Source: Skermanella sp. TT6 (GTDB taxonomy: Bacteria > Pseudomonadota > Alphaproteobacteria > Azospirillales > Azospirillaceae). From it: a stretch of DNA of 64,000 nt. The notes beneath the pieces are model-generated. The model ran no database searches, was not told the DNA's origin, and saw nothing but the letters and a program-made list of their open reading frames with translations. Positions 8,677 through 17,100 of this stretch are shown in pieces. The stretch spans positions 310,001 to 374,000 of the forward strand of contig NZ_CP067421.1 in NCBI RefSeq assembly GCF_016653635.2, in the 5' to 3' direction. The translations under genes were made by a program, and so were the position numbers. How positions within the stretch are numbered: the first letter of the stretch is position 1; each line of letters begins with the position of its first letter.

Positions 8677-8800
8677 CCTCAGATCGGGCGGATGAACTTT
8701 CCCCAGGCTGACGCAACGGCACGGCTCCGGAGCAGGCGCCTCGGAACCGTGTAGCCGCCCTTGGCCCATAATCCCCTCAGTCGATTGAGGGAGGGCGTGG

Positions 8801-10078
8801 GTGGTCACACTTGGGGAACTCGTCATGATTCTCGATCTCGCCCGCCAGGGGTTGAGCGTGTCGGCAATCGCGCGCCGGACCGGCCTGGATCGCAAGACCA
8901 TCCGCAAGTACATCGCCAATGGGCTGGAGCCGCCCGCCTACACGCCGCGGCCCCCGCGGCAGACCCTTGTCGGCCCCTTTGAACCCTACCTGCGGGAGCG
9001 CCTCCAGGCCTTCCCGGAACTCAGCGGCCGACGTCTGCTCCGGGATATCCGCGCGCTCGGCTACCAGGGCGGCTATACCGTGCTGAAGGATTTCCTGCGC
9101 ACCGTCCGGCCCAGGCCCGAGACACAGTTCGAGCGCCGGTTCGAGACACCGCCCGGCAAGCAGGCCCAGGTCGATTTCGCCTTCTTCAAGACCGTGTTCA
9201 CCGACCAGCCCGACGTCGAGCGGATCGTCTGGCTGTTCTCGATCGTGCTCGGCCACAGCCGCATGATGTGGGCCCGCTTCGTCGCCCGCCAGGATCTGCC
9301 GACCGTGCTCCGGTGCCACATCGCCGCCTTCGAGGCGTTCGGCGGCGTGCCCGAGCAGATCCTGTATGACCGCATGAAGACCGCCGTGCTCGGTGACGTC
9401 GAGGACCCCGACCAGCCGGCCAAGGGGATCGCCTACAATGCCAAGCTCCTCGATCTGGCCGCCTGCTACGGTTTCCTGCCGAAGGCCTGCAGGCCCTACC
9501 GGGCGCAGACCAAGGGCAAGGTGGAGCGGCCCTTCCGCTATGTCCGGGAGGACTTCTTCCTCGCCCGCACCTTCCGCAATCTGGACGACTTGAATGCCCA
9601 GTTCGTCCAGTGGCTGGACCAGGTCGCCAACGTTCGCCTGCACGCCACCACCCAGCGTGTCGTCGTCGAGCATTTCGCCGAGGAGCGCGATCACCTCAAG
9701 GCCCTCCCGGCCGGTCCCTTCAACACCGTGCTGGCACTCGAGCGCCGCATCACCCGCGACGGCATGGTCTCCGTTGCCGGCAATCTCTACTCCGTGCCCG
9801 ACAGCACCCGCCGGCGGACCGTCGAGGTGCAGATTACCGCCGGCGCGGTCAACATCCTGGAGGACGGCATGCTCATCGCCTCCCATCCGGCACAGGAAGG
9901 CCGCGGCCAGCGCCGGATCGCTCCCGGCCACCGTACCCAGCCGCCGCCGGCCAACAGCAGGACGGCCCGGGAGGAGACCAGGCCCGAGCCTCCTCGGGGC
10001 AGCACGGTGACACCCCGTTCGCTGGCCATCTACGACGCGATCGGCCGCCGTCTCGCCAGCCAGCAGGGTGCCCCATGA
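8801..10078 (+). CDS. istA: IS21-family transposase IstA
   Basis: 425 residues. An N-terminal helix-turn-helix (GLSVSAIARRTGLDRKTIRKYI) is followed by the integrase-like DDE core: first Asp in QAQVDFAFF, second Asp in ILYDRMKTAV, and Glu in KGKVERPFRYVRED. The C-terminal beta-barrel-like part reads SVAGNLYSVPDSTRR. IstA catalyses strand transfer with the ATPase IstB. The stop overlaps the istB start (ATGA at 10075-10078), the usual coupling. A GTG (8801) precedes an in-frame ATG eight codons on. The protein looks intact, but the left terminal repeat of its element is split by ISL3-B. Confidence 0.92.
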   Translation: MVTLGELVMILDLARQGLSVSAIARRTGLDRKTIRKYIANGLEPPAYTPRPPRQTLVGPFEPYLRERLQAFPELSGRRLLRDIRALGYQGGYTVLKDFLRTVRPRPETQFERRFETPPGKQAQVDFAFFKTVFTDQPDVERIVWLFSIVLGHSRMMWARFVARQDLPTVLRCHIAAFEAFGGVPEQILYDRMKTAVLGDVEDPDQPAKGIAYNAKLLDLAACYGFLPKACRPYRAQTKGKVERPFRYVREDFFLARTFRNLDDLNAQFVQWLDQVANVRLHATTQRVVVEHFAEERDHLKALPAGPFNTVLALERRITRDGMVSVAGNLYSVPDSTRRRTVEVQITAGAVNILEDGMLIASHPAQEGRGQRRIAPGHRTQPPPANSRTAREETRPEPPRGSTVTPRSLAIYDAIGRRLASQQGAP

Positions 10079-10953
10079 CCGCAACCACCCTCGATCCGGC
10101 GGCCAGCCCCGCCACGCTCGACCGCATCCGCGCTCACCTGGTCGGTCTCAACATGCCGCGCGCGCTCGAAGTGCTGGAGCATATCCTGCGCCGGATCGAA
10201 CGCGGCGAGATCTCGGCCCTGGAGGCCATCGACACCCTGCTCGGCGAGGAACTGACCCTGCGGGAGGGGCGACGCGTCAGGTCCGCGCTGAAGATGGGCC
10301 GGCTGATCAACATCAAGACCCTGGGCGGGTTCGACTTCTCCTTCCAGCCCTCGCTTGACCGCGACCGCATCATGGCGCTGGCCCAGCTCGACTTCGTCGA
10401 TCGCCACGAGGCGGTCCATTTCCTCGGTCAACCCGGCTGCGGCAAAACCCATCTGGCGCTGGCCCTCGGTGTCGAGGCGGTCAAGTCCGGTCGTTCGGTC
10501 TACTTCGCCACCCTGGCCGACATCGTCAGTTCGCTCGCCAAGGCGGAGCGGGAGGGCACCCTGCGCGAACGCCTGCGCTTTCTGTGCCGGCCCCAGCTGC
10601 TGATCGTCGATGAGATCGGCTATCTGCCCGTCATCCCGGGGGGCGGCAACCTGTTCTTCCAACTGGTAAATGCCCGCTACGAACGCGGCGCGATGATCCT
10701 GACCTCGAACCGCGGCTTTGCCGAATGGGGCGATGTCTTCGGCGGCACCGTCGTCGCCACCGCGCTGCTGGACCGCCTGCTACACCATGCCGTTGTCGTT
10801 CAGATCGAGGGAGCCAGCTACCGGCTCCGCCGCCACGCCGACCTGATCCCGGACAACACTCGAACCCGATCCATCACTGCCCCTCAACCTCAACCACGCC
10901 GCCGGGGACGACCACCGAAAATGACCTCTGCCCAGCCAGACACCGACCTATAA
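10075..10953 (+). CDS. istB: IS21-family helper ATPase IstB
   Basis: 292 residues, DnaC-like AAA+ ATPase. The Walker A is FLGQPGCGKTHLALALG, the Walker B is LLIVDEIGYLP, and the sensor region is ILTSNRGFAEWGDVF. A basic tail (QPRRRGRPPK) may bind DNA. IstB selects target DNA and stimulates IstA. The tail is somewhat longer than in many IstB proteins. The start is fixed by the ATGA overlap with istA. Confidence 0.92.
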   Translation: MTATTLDPAASPATLDRIRAHLVGLNMPRALEVLEHILRRIERGEISALEAIDTLLGEELTLREGRRVRSALKMGRLINIKTLGGFDFSFQPSLDRDRIMALAQLDFVDRHEAVHFLGQPGCGKTHLALALGVEAVKSGRSVYFATLADIVSSLAKAEREGTLRERLRFLCRPQLLIVDEIGYLPVIPGGGNLFFQLVNARYERGAMILTSNRGFAEWGDVFGGTVVATALLDRLLHHAVVVQIEGASYRLRRHADLIPDNTRTRSITAPQPQPRRRGRPPKMTSAQPDTDL

Positions 10954-10984
10954 CCTGATAAACCGTCTGGGGATTATTCACCCG

Positions 10985-11452
10985 CCCGATCCGGGGAAGC
11001 TTCATCCGCCCTTTACAGATCCGAAAGGGGCGCCCGGCAAACCGGCCCTGAGCAAGAGCCCGGAGCCGCCGACACCACGCCGGGCGGTTCGCCTTCTGAC
11101 CGGGGAAGCCGATAAGCTCAGCGACGACGACCGGCGGTTCGTCACCGCACTGCTGGAGCGCTCGCCGACCATCGCCATCGCCGTCGATCTGATCCGCCGC
11201 TTCACGACGATGGTGAAGGACCAGATGGCCGGCGCTCTCGATGGCTGGCTGCGCGAGGCGGAAGGAAGCGCCCTGACGTCGTTCGCCACCGGTCTGCGCC
11301 GCGATGAGGACGCGCTGCGCGCCGCTTTGACCGAGCCGTGGAGCAACGGCCAAGTCGAGGGTCAGGTCAACCGGCTCAAGGTCATCAAGCGCGAGATGTA
11401 CGGGCGCGCCGGGTTCGACTTACTCCGCTGTCGAGTGCTCGCACATGCATAG
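10985..11452 (+). pseudogene. tnpA: ISL3-family transposase A, C-terminal part
   Basis: This is the continuation of the transposase begun at 5643. It reads DPGKLHPPFTDPKGAPGKPA and later LSDDDRRFVTALLERSP, and contains the third catalytic acidic residue in GQVEGQVNRLKVIKREMYGR. It ends with LLRCRVLAHA, like other ISL3 proteins. It joins the N-terminal part in frame if 1, 4 or 7 bases are removed as target duplication, consistent with simple insertional inactivation by IS21-A. Confidence 0.85.
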
Positions 11453-11509
11453 CGAGTATATGATGGAGCCAAACACGCCAGGGTCATCCACACAAAACTT
11501 GGGTGAACC

Positions 11510-11921
11510 CAAAATTCTTCCAAAAGCTTAAACAGCACGAGGGAGCTGCAACATCTGCCTCTGAAACCATTACTCACCCGATGGCGTAGATCAGGCACCC
11601 GCTTACTTCGGCTCGGCATAGCCGAGGAAGTCGATCCTGTTCTGCCGCGGAACCAGATCAGACCTGCAAATTCGGGGGCCAGTTTCGCGGCCTTGCTCCG
11701 GCACAAAAGACCTGCTCCCTCGTTCTCCTCCCGAAATATGAAGGACATCGATACGCGAGATCACTGACCGTCGCAATGACTGCGGGGAAAATTCTCGATC
11801 TCACTGTTAACATCCCGTCTAAAGGAGCCTCATCTCACACATGCTGGGAACGTTTTTCCAGGATGGAATGCCTTAACGTTTTCCGGGAAGCGGACTATGC
11901 AGCATGATCGGTTCCATTGGC
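11510..11921. other. Intergenic stretch between ISL3-A and the transfer genes
   Basis: No convincing gene was seen in these 412 bp. A minus-strand open frame through here continues into ISL3-A and has no family features. A short hairpin-forming sequence (GGCT..AGCC around 11610-11634) could act as a weak transcription stop. The missing part of the IS66 tnpA gene is not present here. Confidence 0.4.
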
Positions 11922-12404
11922 TTAGCCTCCCCGCTTGACCCACACCGGCGGCAAATCGCACGCGATCCCGCCCGCCTCACGCCGTCGCGTTTGGCGGCAC
12001 TTCTCCGCCATAGCCCGCGCATCGTTGAGCGCAGCCACCTGAGCGAGGAATGTCGCACCTTCGAAAGCCGCCACTCCCTGCCGCTGACCGTCCCAGCGCC
12101 CGACACCGTAGCCGACGCCAGCCAGCAGCAACCCCGCCACCATCAGCACCGCCGCCGTGGTGATGCTGGAGCGTCGCACGATCCGTGCCGCCTCGCGCTC
12201 GGTCACCGCCGTCGCCGCCAGCGCAACGCGCCGGATCAGATCGGCTTCCCCTTCCGGCGTCAGGCCGCGCGCGCCGCCCTTCACCGCTTCGGCCGCCGTC
12301 TCGGCCGTATCCATGACGGTGACCAGCGCTAGGCGCAACGGGCTGTCTTCCTCCATGCCCGCTTGGATGCAGAAGGTCTCGACCTGCCGCCGCCTGTCGC
12401 TCAC
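11922..12404 (-). CDS. traM: TraM-position protein of the TraK-TraL-TraM cluster, single membrane segment
   Basis: 160 residues. An N-terminal helical part (to ~75, Ala/Glu-rich) is followed by one clear membrane segment at about 81-101 (VLMVAGLLLAGVGYGVG) and a Cys-containing C-terminal tail. The start overlaps the TraL-like stop by 4 bp (12401-12404). By position it corresponds to TraM of IncP-type plasmids, an ill-defined transfer protein; sequence similarity to RK2 TraM cannot be judged by eye. It may place the ATPase or relaxosome at the membrane. The symbol is assigned by gene order only. Confidence 0.6.
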   Translation of the reverse strand: MSDRRRQVETFCIQAGMEEDSPLRLALVTVMDTAETAAEAVKGGARGLTPEGEADLIRRVALAATAVTEREAARIVRRSSITTAAVLMVAGLLLAGVGYGVGRWDGQRQGVAAFEGATFLAQVAALNDARAMAEKCRQTRRREAGGIACDLPPVWVKRGG

Positions 12405-13162
12405 GGCAGCCAGCCCGCCTGCGCCGCCCTCTCGGTTTCAAGATCGCGCAGCCATTTCTTCACCATGAAGGCATAAGTCGGATCGAGCGGCTTGCCGCTG
12501 GCCCCCTTCGCCCCCGACGCCGCGCCGTAGAAGCCGAGGCCGGATTTCCGCACCAGATCCATGCAGGCGAGGCGGCGCATCATGATCAATTCCGCACCCG
12601 CCTCGACCATCTGCGAAAAGCCGGGGTGGCTCAGCGTCTGATCGAATGCGCCCGCCATGGTCTTTCCCTCCCGGATGACTCCCTCGTTCGTCACGAGCAA
12701 GGTGCGCTTCGGCCGGAAGTAGCCCGCCTCCCAGATCGACAGGACGTGCTTCAGATCCTCCTCCTCCGGGCCGAGGAAGTAAAGCGCCAGCGGCTCGATG
12801 CCGTATTCCTCGCAGAATTCCACCAGACCGAGATCGCGGCCATATTCCTGAAGCACCCGGTCGCCGCCGCCGAGATCGAGCACGGCGGAGCGCCTCTCCT
12901 CAATCATCCTGTTCAGGAGGTCGGATATCCACTCCTTCACATCCGGCAGCTCCTCGGAGCGGGGACGGGTCGCATCGGGAAACATGCTGGCCAGCGTCTT
13001 GGAGCGGGCATCCCCATCGGCCACGATCACGTCGCGTCCCTGATTGCGCGCCCGCCAGACCAGCTCGGACAGGCCGGTGGACTTGCCGCCGAACCCGCGA
13101 CCGAGACCGACCGCCAGCACGGGAGCCGATGCCGTGGCGTCGTGCCCATTGCCATTCGCCAT
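12401..13162 (-). CDS. traL: TraL-like ParA/MinD-family ATPase of the transfer region
   Basis: 253 residues from ATG 13162 (a GTG at 13165 is also in frame). The P-loop is the deviant GLGRGFGGKSTGLSELVW, followed by VIVADGDAR, as in SIMIBI/ParA ATPases, and LDLGGGDRVL as the second Asp-containing motif. The size and the position between a TraK-like and a TraM-like gene next to oriT match TraL of IncP plasmids. It is proposed to support relaxosome positioning, like VirC1. The TGATG overlap with the upstream stop indicates coupling. A plasmid-partition ParA is less likely because no ParB gene follows. Confidence 0.7.
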   Translation of the reverse strand: MANGNGHDATASAPVLAVGLGRGFGGKSTGLSELVWRARNQGRDVIVADGDARSKTLASMFPDATRPRSEELPDVKEWISDLLNRMIEERRSAVLDLGGGDRVLQEYGRDLGLVEFCEEYGIEPLALYFLGPEEEDLKHVLSIWEAGYFRPKRTLLVTNEGVIREGKTMAGAFDQTLSHPGFSQMVEAGAELIMMRRLACMDLVRKSGLGFYGAASGAKGASGKPLDPTYAFMVKKWLRDLETERAAQAGWLP

Positions 13163-13605
13163 CACTCTGTCCTTCCTGAATGCCTGTTAATCTTCGAGCG
13201 GAACTCGGCCAACTTGGCAGAACCGTCCGACGCCGGGGTGGTCGCCTCCTCCGGCGGCATTGCCGTCACGGGGGGCAAAGCCTCCCGCACCACCGGCATT
13301 GCGCCGACCGGCTTGCCCTTCGGTTTCTTTCCCTCCTGCGCCTTGGCATGCCGCTCTTTCACCCGGAGCCACAGCCGACGGACCGACTGCGGCTGGAGAG
13401 GTTTGCCGTCCACGCCGGTGAAGCCGCGACTGGTCAGCACCGTCGTCACCTGTTGCCAATTCGGCGGCGCTTCGTCGAACAGCTCCACCAGTTCGTCATG
13501 GTTCCGGTACATCCACTGATACAGCGGGGACCGGAGACTGCCGCCCTTCTGCTGCAACGCCGCCTTCAGGTCGGCCAGAACGCTGGGATCGTCTTGCTTT
13601 GCCAT
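13162..13605 (-). CDS. traK: TraK-like oriT-binding protein
   Basis: 147 residues from ATG 13605. The frame is open further upstream, but that part looks non-coding and overlaps the putative oriT. The N-terminal half, GGSLRSPLYQWMYRNHDELV and GPNWQ-like text followed by LTSRGF and QSVRRLWLRVKER, matches the pattern of TraK-type relaxosome accessory proteins; the C-terminal half is basic and Pro-rich with KKPKGKP. It probably binds the leader side of oriT. It is transcribed away from the relaxase gene and coupled to the ATPase gene downstream. Confidence 0.62.
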   Translation of the reverse strand: MAKQDDPSVLADLKAALQQKGGSLRSPLYQWMYRNHDELVELFDEAPPNWQQVTTVLTSRGFTGVDGKPLQPQSVRRLWLRVKERHAKAQEGKKPKGKPVGAMPVVREALPPVTAMPPEEATTPASDGSAKLAEFRSKINRHSGRTE

Positions 13606-13619
13606 GAAAAGAGGTTGCC

Positions 13620-13780
13620 AGAGACGCGATAGGTACGTCCACGGCACGGACGAGGTAGGGACATATTTGGTAGACATAGACGGGACACATAGTGCTACAG
13701 TCGTGGACAAAGACGAGACATATATGCCGGGCAGGAAAGATGACTAGACCAAGGCATTGGCCTAACGGCCATGCGACGGA
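13620..13780. other. oriT: Putative origin of transfer (oriT)
   Basis: This AT-richer gap lies between the divergent TraK-like gene and the relaxosome/relaxase genes, where oriT lies in IncP-like systems. It holds short repeats of the form G-A/G-GACA-(C)-ATA at about 13658, 13671, 13682 and 13715, and a hairpin with arms GCATTGGCC (13754-13762) and GGCCATGC (13767-13774) around TAAC. The nick site was not identified. The call rests on gene order and repeats only. Confidence 0.45.
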
Positions 13781-13816
13781 TTGGGACGGTGGAATTTCCT
13801 TGAGAAAGGGATCGCA

Positions 13817-14164
13817 ATGAGGGTGTCGCGCATGGCTGAGGATGAGATCGCCGCCCGCTTCGACGACCTGCAAACCAGCCTCGACGCCCTGACGCGGGGC
13901 TTGGGCGCGATGAACGAAACACTGGAGACGCACACGGAAATGCTGGCCGCCCTGCTGGAAGCGGCGACGGTGGAGCCGGAGAAGGACAGCCCGCTGCAGA
14001 AGACGCTGGAGAAGATTTTTCTGACGCTGAAGACGCAGACGGACGTGCTGGTGCAGGTCGGCGGCATGCTGGACCGGATGGGGCCGACGGTGGAGATGGC
14101 CGTCATCCGCGGCGTGCATCGGGCGGTCGGCACCGTCGATGAAGACGGCGTGATCCAGGAATAG
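13817..14164 (+). CDS. Small coiled-coil protein before the relaxase (TraJ position)
   Basis: 115 residues from ATG 13817, chosen because AGAAAGGGA lies 6 bp upstream; the frame itself is open from 13781. The sequence is mostly amphipathic helix (LQTSLDALTRGLGAMNETLE and TLKTQTDVLVQVGGMLDRMG), suggesting a coiled coil. No ribbon-helix-helix motif is obvious. Its place directly before the relaxase start (4 bp gap) and after the putative oriT suggests a relaxosome accessory role like TraJ or MobC, which is inference. No family is recognised. Confidence 0.7.
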   Translation: MRVSRMAEDEIAARFDDLQTSLDALTRGLGAMNETLETHTEMLAALLEAATVEPEKDSPLQKTLEKIFLTLKTQTDVLVQVGGMLDRMGPTVEMAVIRGVHRAVGTVDEDGVIQE

Positions 14165-14168
14165 GCCG

Positions 14169-17100
14169 GTGCTGACCTATGCCACCATCGCCGCCGGAAA
14201 GCCGTCCGAGATGGCGCCGATGTCGCGGCACATGCTGACGCAGACCATCCCCAAGGAAGTGGCCGATCTGGCCCGCTATTACACGCGCGGCATGGAGGTG
14301 AAGGCGGATGAGGCGGTGCCACGGCACGACATGCACCCGCTTGCTGCGCGTGGCCTGGGCATCGATCCAGACAGGCCGGTGAGTCTGGAGCAGATCAACG
14401 CGCTACTGGCGGGCAGGCGGGCGGATGGTGAGAAGATCACGGGTAAGCGGTACGTTCCGGCGCGGGAATGGACGGATGAGAAGACCGGCGAGAAGAAAGA
14501 ATCCATCCCCATTGGCAGCGTGGATTTCTGCCTGACGCCGGACAAGAGCGTGTCGGTGGCGTGGGCGTTCGGCACGCCGGCGGAACAGGCCGCGATCTAC
14601 CAGGCGCACCGTGACGCCGCGCAGGACGCCACGCGCTACGTGGAACGGCACATCGCCTGGGCACGCAAAGGCGACGGCGGGAAAGGCGGGGCTGATCCGG
14701 GGCATGTCGGCTGGATCAGCTTCGACCATTTCACCAGCCGCCCGACGCTCTGGATCGCGCGGGACGAGAACGGCAGGCAGGTGACGGAGGCCGTGCCGGT
14801 GCAGGTGGCGGGCGATCCCGACCTGCACACGCACTTCACCGTCATGAACGCGGTGTTCTGCGAGAACGGGCGCGTCGGCTCGCTCGACCTCGACCGGCTG
14901 GACGGCTTCATTAAGGAGGCGGGGGCGCTGTATCAGGCGCATCTCGCCACCAACCTGCGCGGCTTGGGCGCCAATGTCGTGCTGGATCAGGATACGGGGT
15001 CGGCGCGGCTGAGCGCGATTCCCGAACATGTGCGCGACCATTTCAGCAAGAAGACGCTGAACGGCGAGGAAGCGGCGCGCAGCTTCGCCGCGGCACAGGG
15101 GCTGGACTGGGACGAGCTGTCGCCGGAGCGCCGCGCCGGTCTGCTGAAGGCGGGCGTGCAGGGCCTGCCGACCGGGCTGGATGACGAGACGCGGGCGAAG
15201 CTGCGCAAGGACGACATGGCCGACTTCGCCGAATGGCGGCGGCAGACGGACGAGCTGGACTGGAAGCATGAGACGGTGTTCACGCATGATTTAAACCGGT
15301 CGAAATCGACCGGTTTGGACTTCGGCGTGTCCCAAGATTTTGCATCAAATGATGCAGAAAAATGGGACAGGCCATCAACTCGGCAGCGCCTCGACCGGGC
15401 ATACGTGGAAGCCCTGCATTGGTTCGAGAAAGAGATCGACCGCCGCGCCGTCGTCTCCGAGCATGAGGCCCGCACCGCCGCCGCCCGTGGGCTGATCGCC
15501 AGCGGCATCGACGATCACCGGGACATTGATCGCGTCATGGACGCCTTCCGCGAGCGCGGCGTGCGCCAGTACGGCGAGATGACGACGCTCATCTTCGGGC
15601 AGGAAGCGGGCAAGAAAGCCCGCAGCGTCACTACCGGCCTGCATGAGCGGCACGAACGGGAATTCATCAAGAAAGCCCGGACGGCCGCCGCGGATCGCTC
15701 GGCAGCGCTCCGTCCTGAACAGATCGACGCGGCGGTGGCGGCTTCCGGGCTGGACTTCACCAGCGACCACGGCCAGGCGCAGCTGGCCGCCATTCACCGG
15801 CTGGGCGAAGGCGGCAAGCTGGGTGTGATGGTCGGCGCGGCCGGGGCGGGCAAGAGCGCCCTGCTCCAGCCGCTGGTGTCGGCATGGCGGGATCAGGGCG
15901 ACGAGGTGCACGGCATTGCGCTGGCATGGCGGCAGGCGGATGACCTGATCGACGCCGGCATCGACAAGGCGAACACCAGGGCGATCAGCGTCTTCCTCTC
16001 GGCGGTGGATCAAGGCACCGTCACGCTATCGGAACAATCCGTGGTCGTGGTCGACGAGCTGTCCCTGCTCGGCACCCGCCAAGGGCTGGAGCTGTTGCGC
16101 CTGCAGGCCGATCACGGGTTCCGGCTGGTGATGATCGGCGACGAACGGCAGGCGCAAGCGATCGAGGCGGGCCCGGTCATCGACCTGTTCCGCAAGGCGC
16201 TGGGCGACGAGGCCATTCCCGAAATCCTCACCACCATCCGCCAGCAGACCGAGCGGGAGCGCGACATCGCCGGGCTGTTCCGCGAGGGCAAGGCCGCGCT
16301 GGCGCTGGGCATGAAACGCGAGGACGGCACGGCGGAGCTGGTGGCGGGCGGCTACCGGGAGACGGCAGAGCGCGTGGCGGCACTGGTGCGCGAGCGGCTG
16401 GAAGCCAACGCCCACAATCCCGCCTTCAGCCTGACGGTCTCCGCGCCGACCAACATGGACGCGCACCAGCTGGGCATGGCGATCCGCGAGACGCGGCGGG
16501 CGATGGGGCAGGTCGGCCCGGATCTGGTGACGGTGCCCGCGGCCGACCGGGACGGCACGCCCTACGACCTTGCGCTGGCCAGGGGCGACAAGGTGCGGCT
16601 GTTCGCCAGCACGCGAGCGGACGGCGAGCGTGGCAGCATCGGGCGCAACGGCTCAATCCTCACCGTGCGCGACGCCAGCCGGCGAGGCGTGCGGCTGGCG
16701 ACCGCCAAGGGGCGCGAGGGCTTCGTGTCGTGGAAGACGCTGGCAAAGGACGGACGGGTGCGGCTGGCCTACGGCGAGGTGCAGACCACGCACACGGCGC
16801 AGGGCTCGACCGCCAGCGAGCATATCTACGCCATGCCCGCCGGGACGAAGGCCGTGACGGGCTTCTCGGCCTACTCCAGCGGCACGCGGCACAGGCAGCG
16901 CTCGTTCATGGTGATCAGCGACGGCGCCGAGCGGGCGGAGGTGAAGGCGCGGCGTCCGCTGAACGACACGCGGATCATCGGGGAAGACGATGTCTGGGCC
17001 AACGCGGCGCGCAACCTGTCGCGCCAGCCGGTGAAGGCGACGGCGCTGGACTTCCTCGACAAGGCCAGCGGGATCGAGCGCGGGGCGGCGCGGGCGATGC

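Larger units (their letters stand above)
6894..10983 (+). mobile_element. IS21-family element A (inserted in ISL3-A, itself interrupted)
   Basis: The right end at 10983 reads, in complement, GGGTGAATAATCCCCAGACG. The matching left end, GGGTGAATACTCCTCAGATC, appears only after removing ISL3-B and one 8-bp duplicate: GGGTGAATACT is at 6894-6904 and CCTCAGATCGG continues at 8677. The element carries istA and istB in the usual order. Without ISL3-B it is about 2.3 kb, normal for IS21. The bases flanking it share only a GCC, so its own target duplication is not clear. Confidence 0.85.
5543..11509 (+). mobile_element. ISL3-family element A (outermost, interrupted)
   Basis: The boundaries are set by a perfect 21-bp inverted repeat: 5543-5563 begins GGTTCACCCAAGTTTTGTGT and its complement lies at 11489-11509. 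The element carries an ISL3-family transposase gene split into 5643-6893 and 10985-11452 by an IS21-family insertion. Without the insert it would be about 1.9 kb, normal for ISL3. The flanking 8 bases do not match (ISL3 elements usually leave 8-bp duplications), so either a rearrangement followed or the insertion was atypical. Confidence 0.85.

Noticed and set aside
8777-10084. 435-codon minus-strand frame opposite istA
   Set aside because: Antisense shadow of a clear IS21 transposase gene.
12401-13162. ParA of a plasmid partition system
   Set aside because: No ParB gene or centromere-like repeats follow; the neighbours are transfer genes, so TraL is the better reading.
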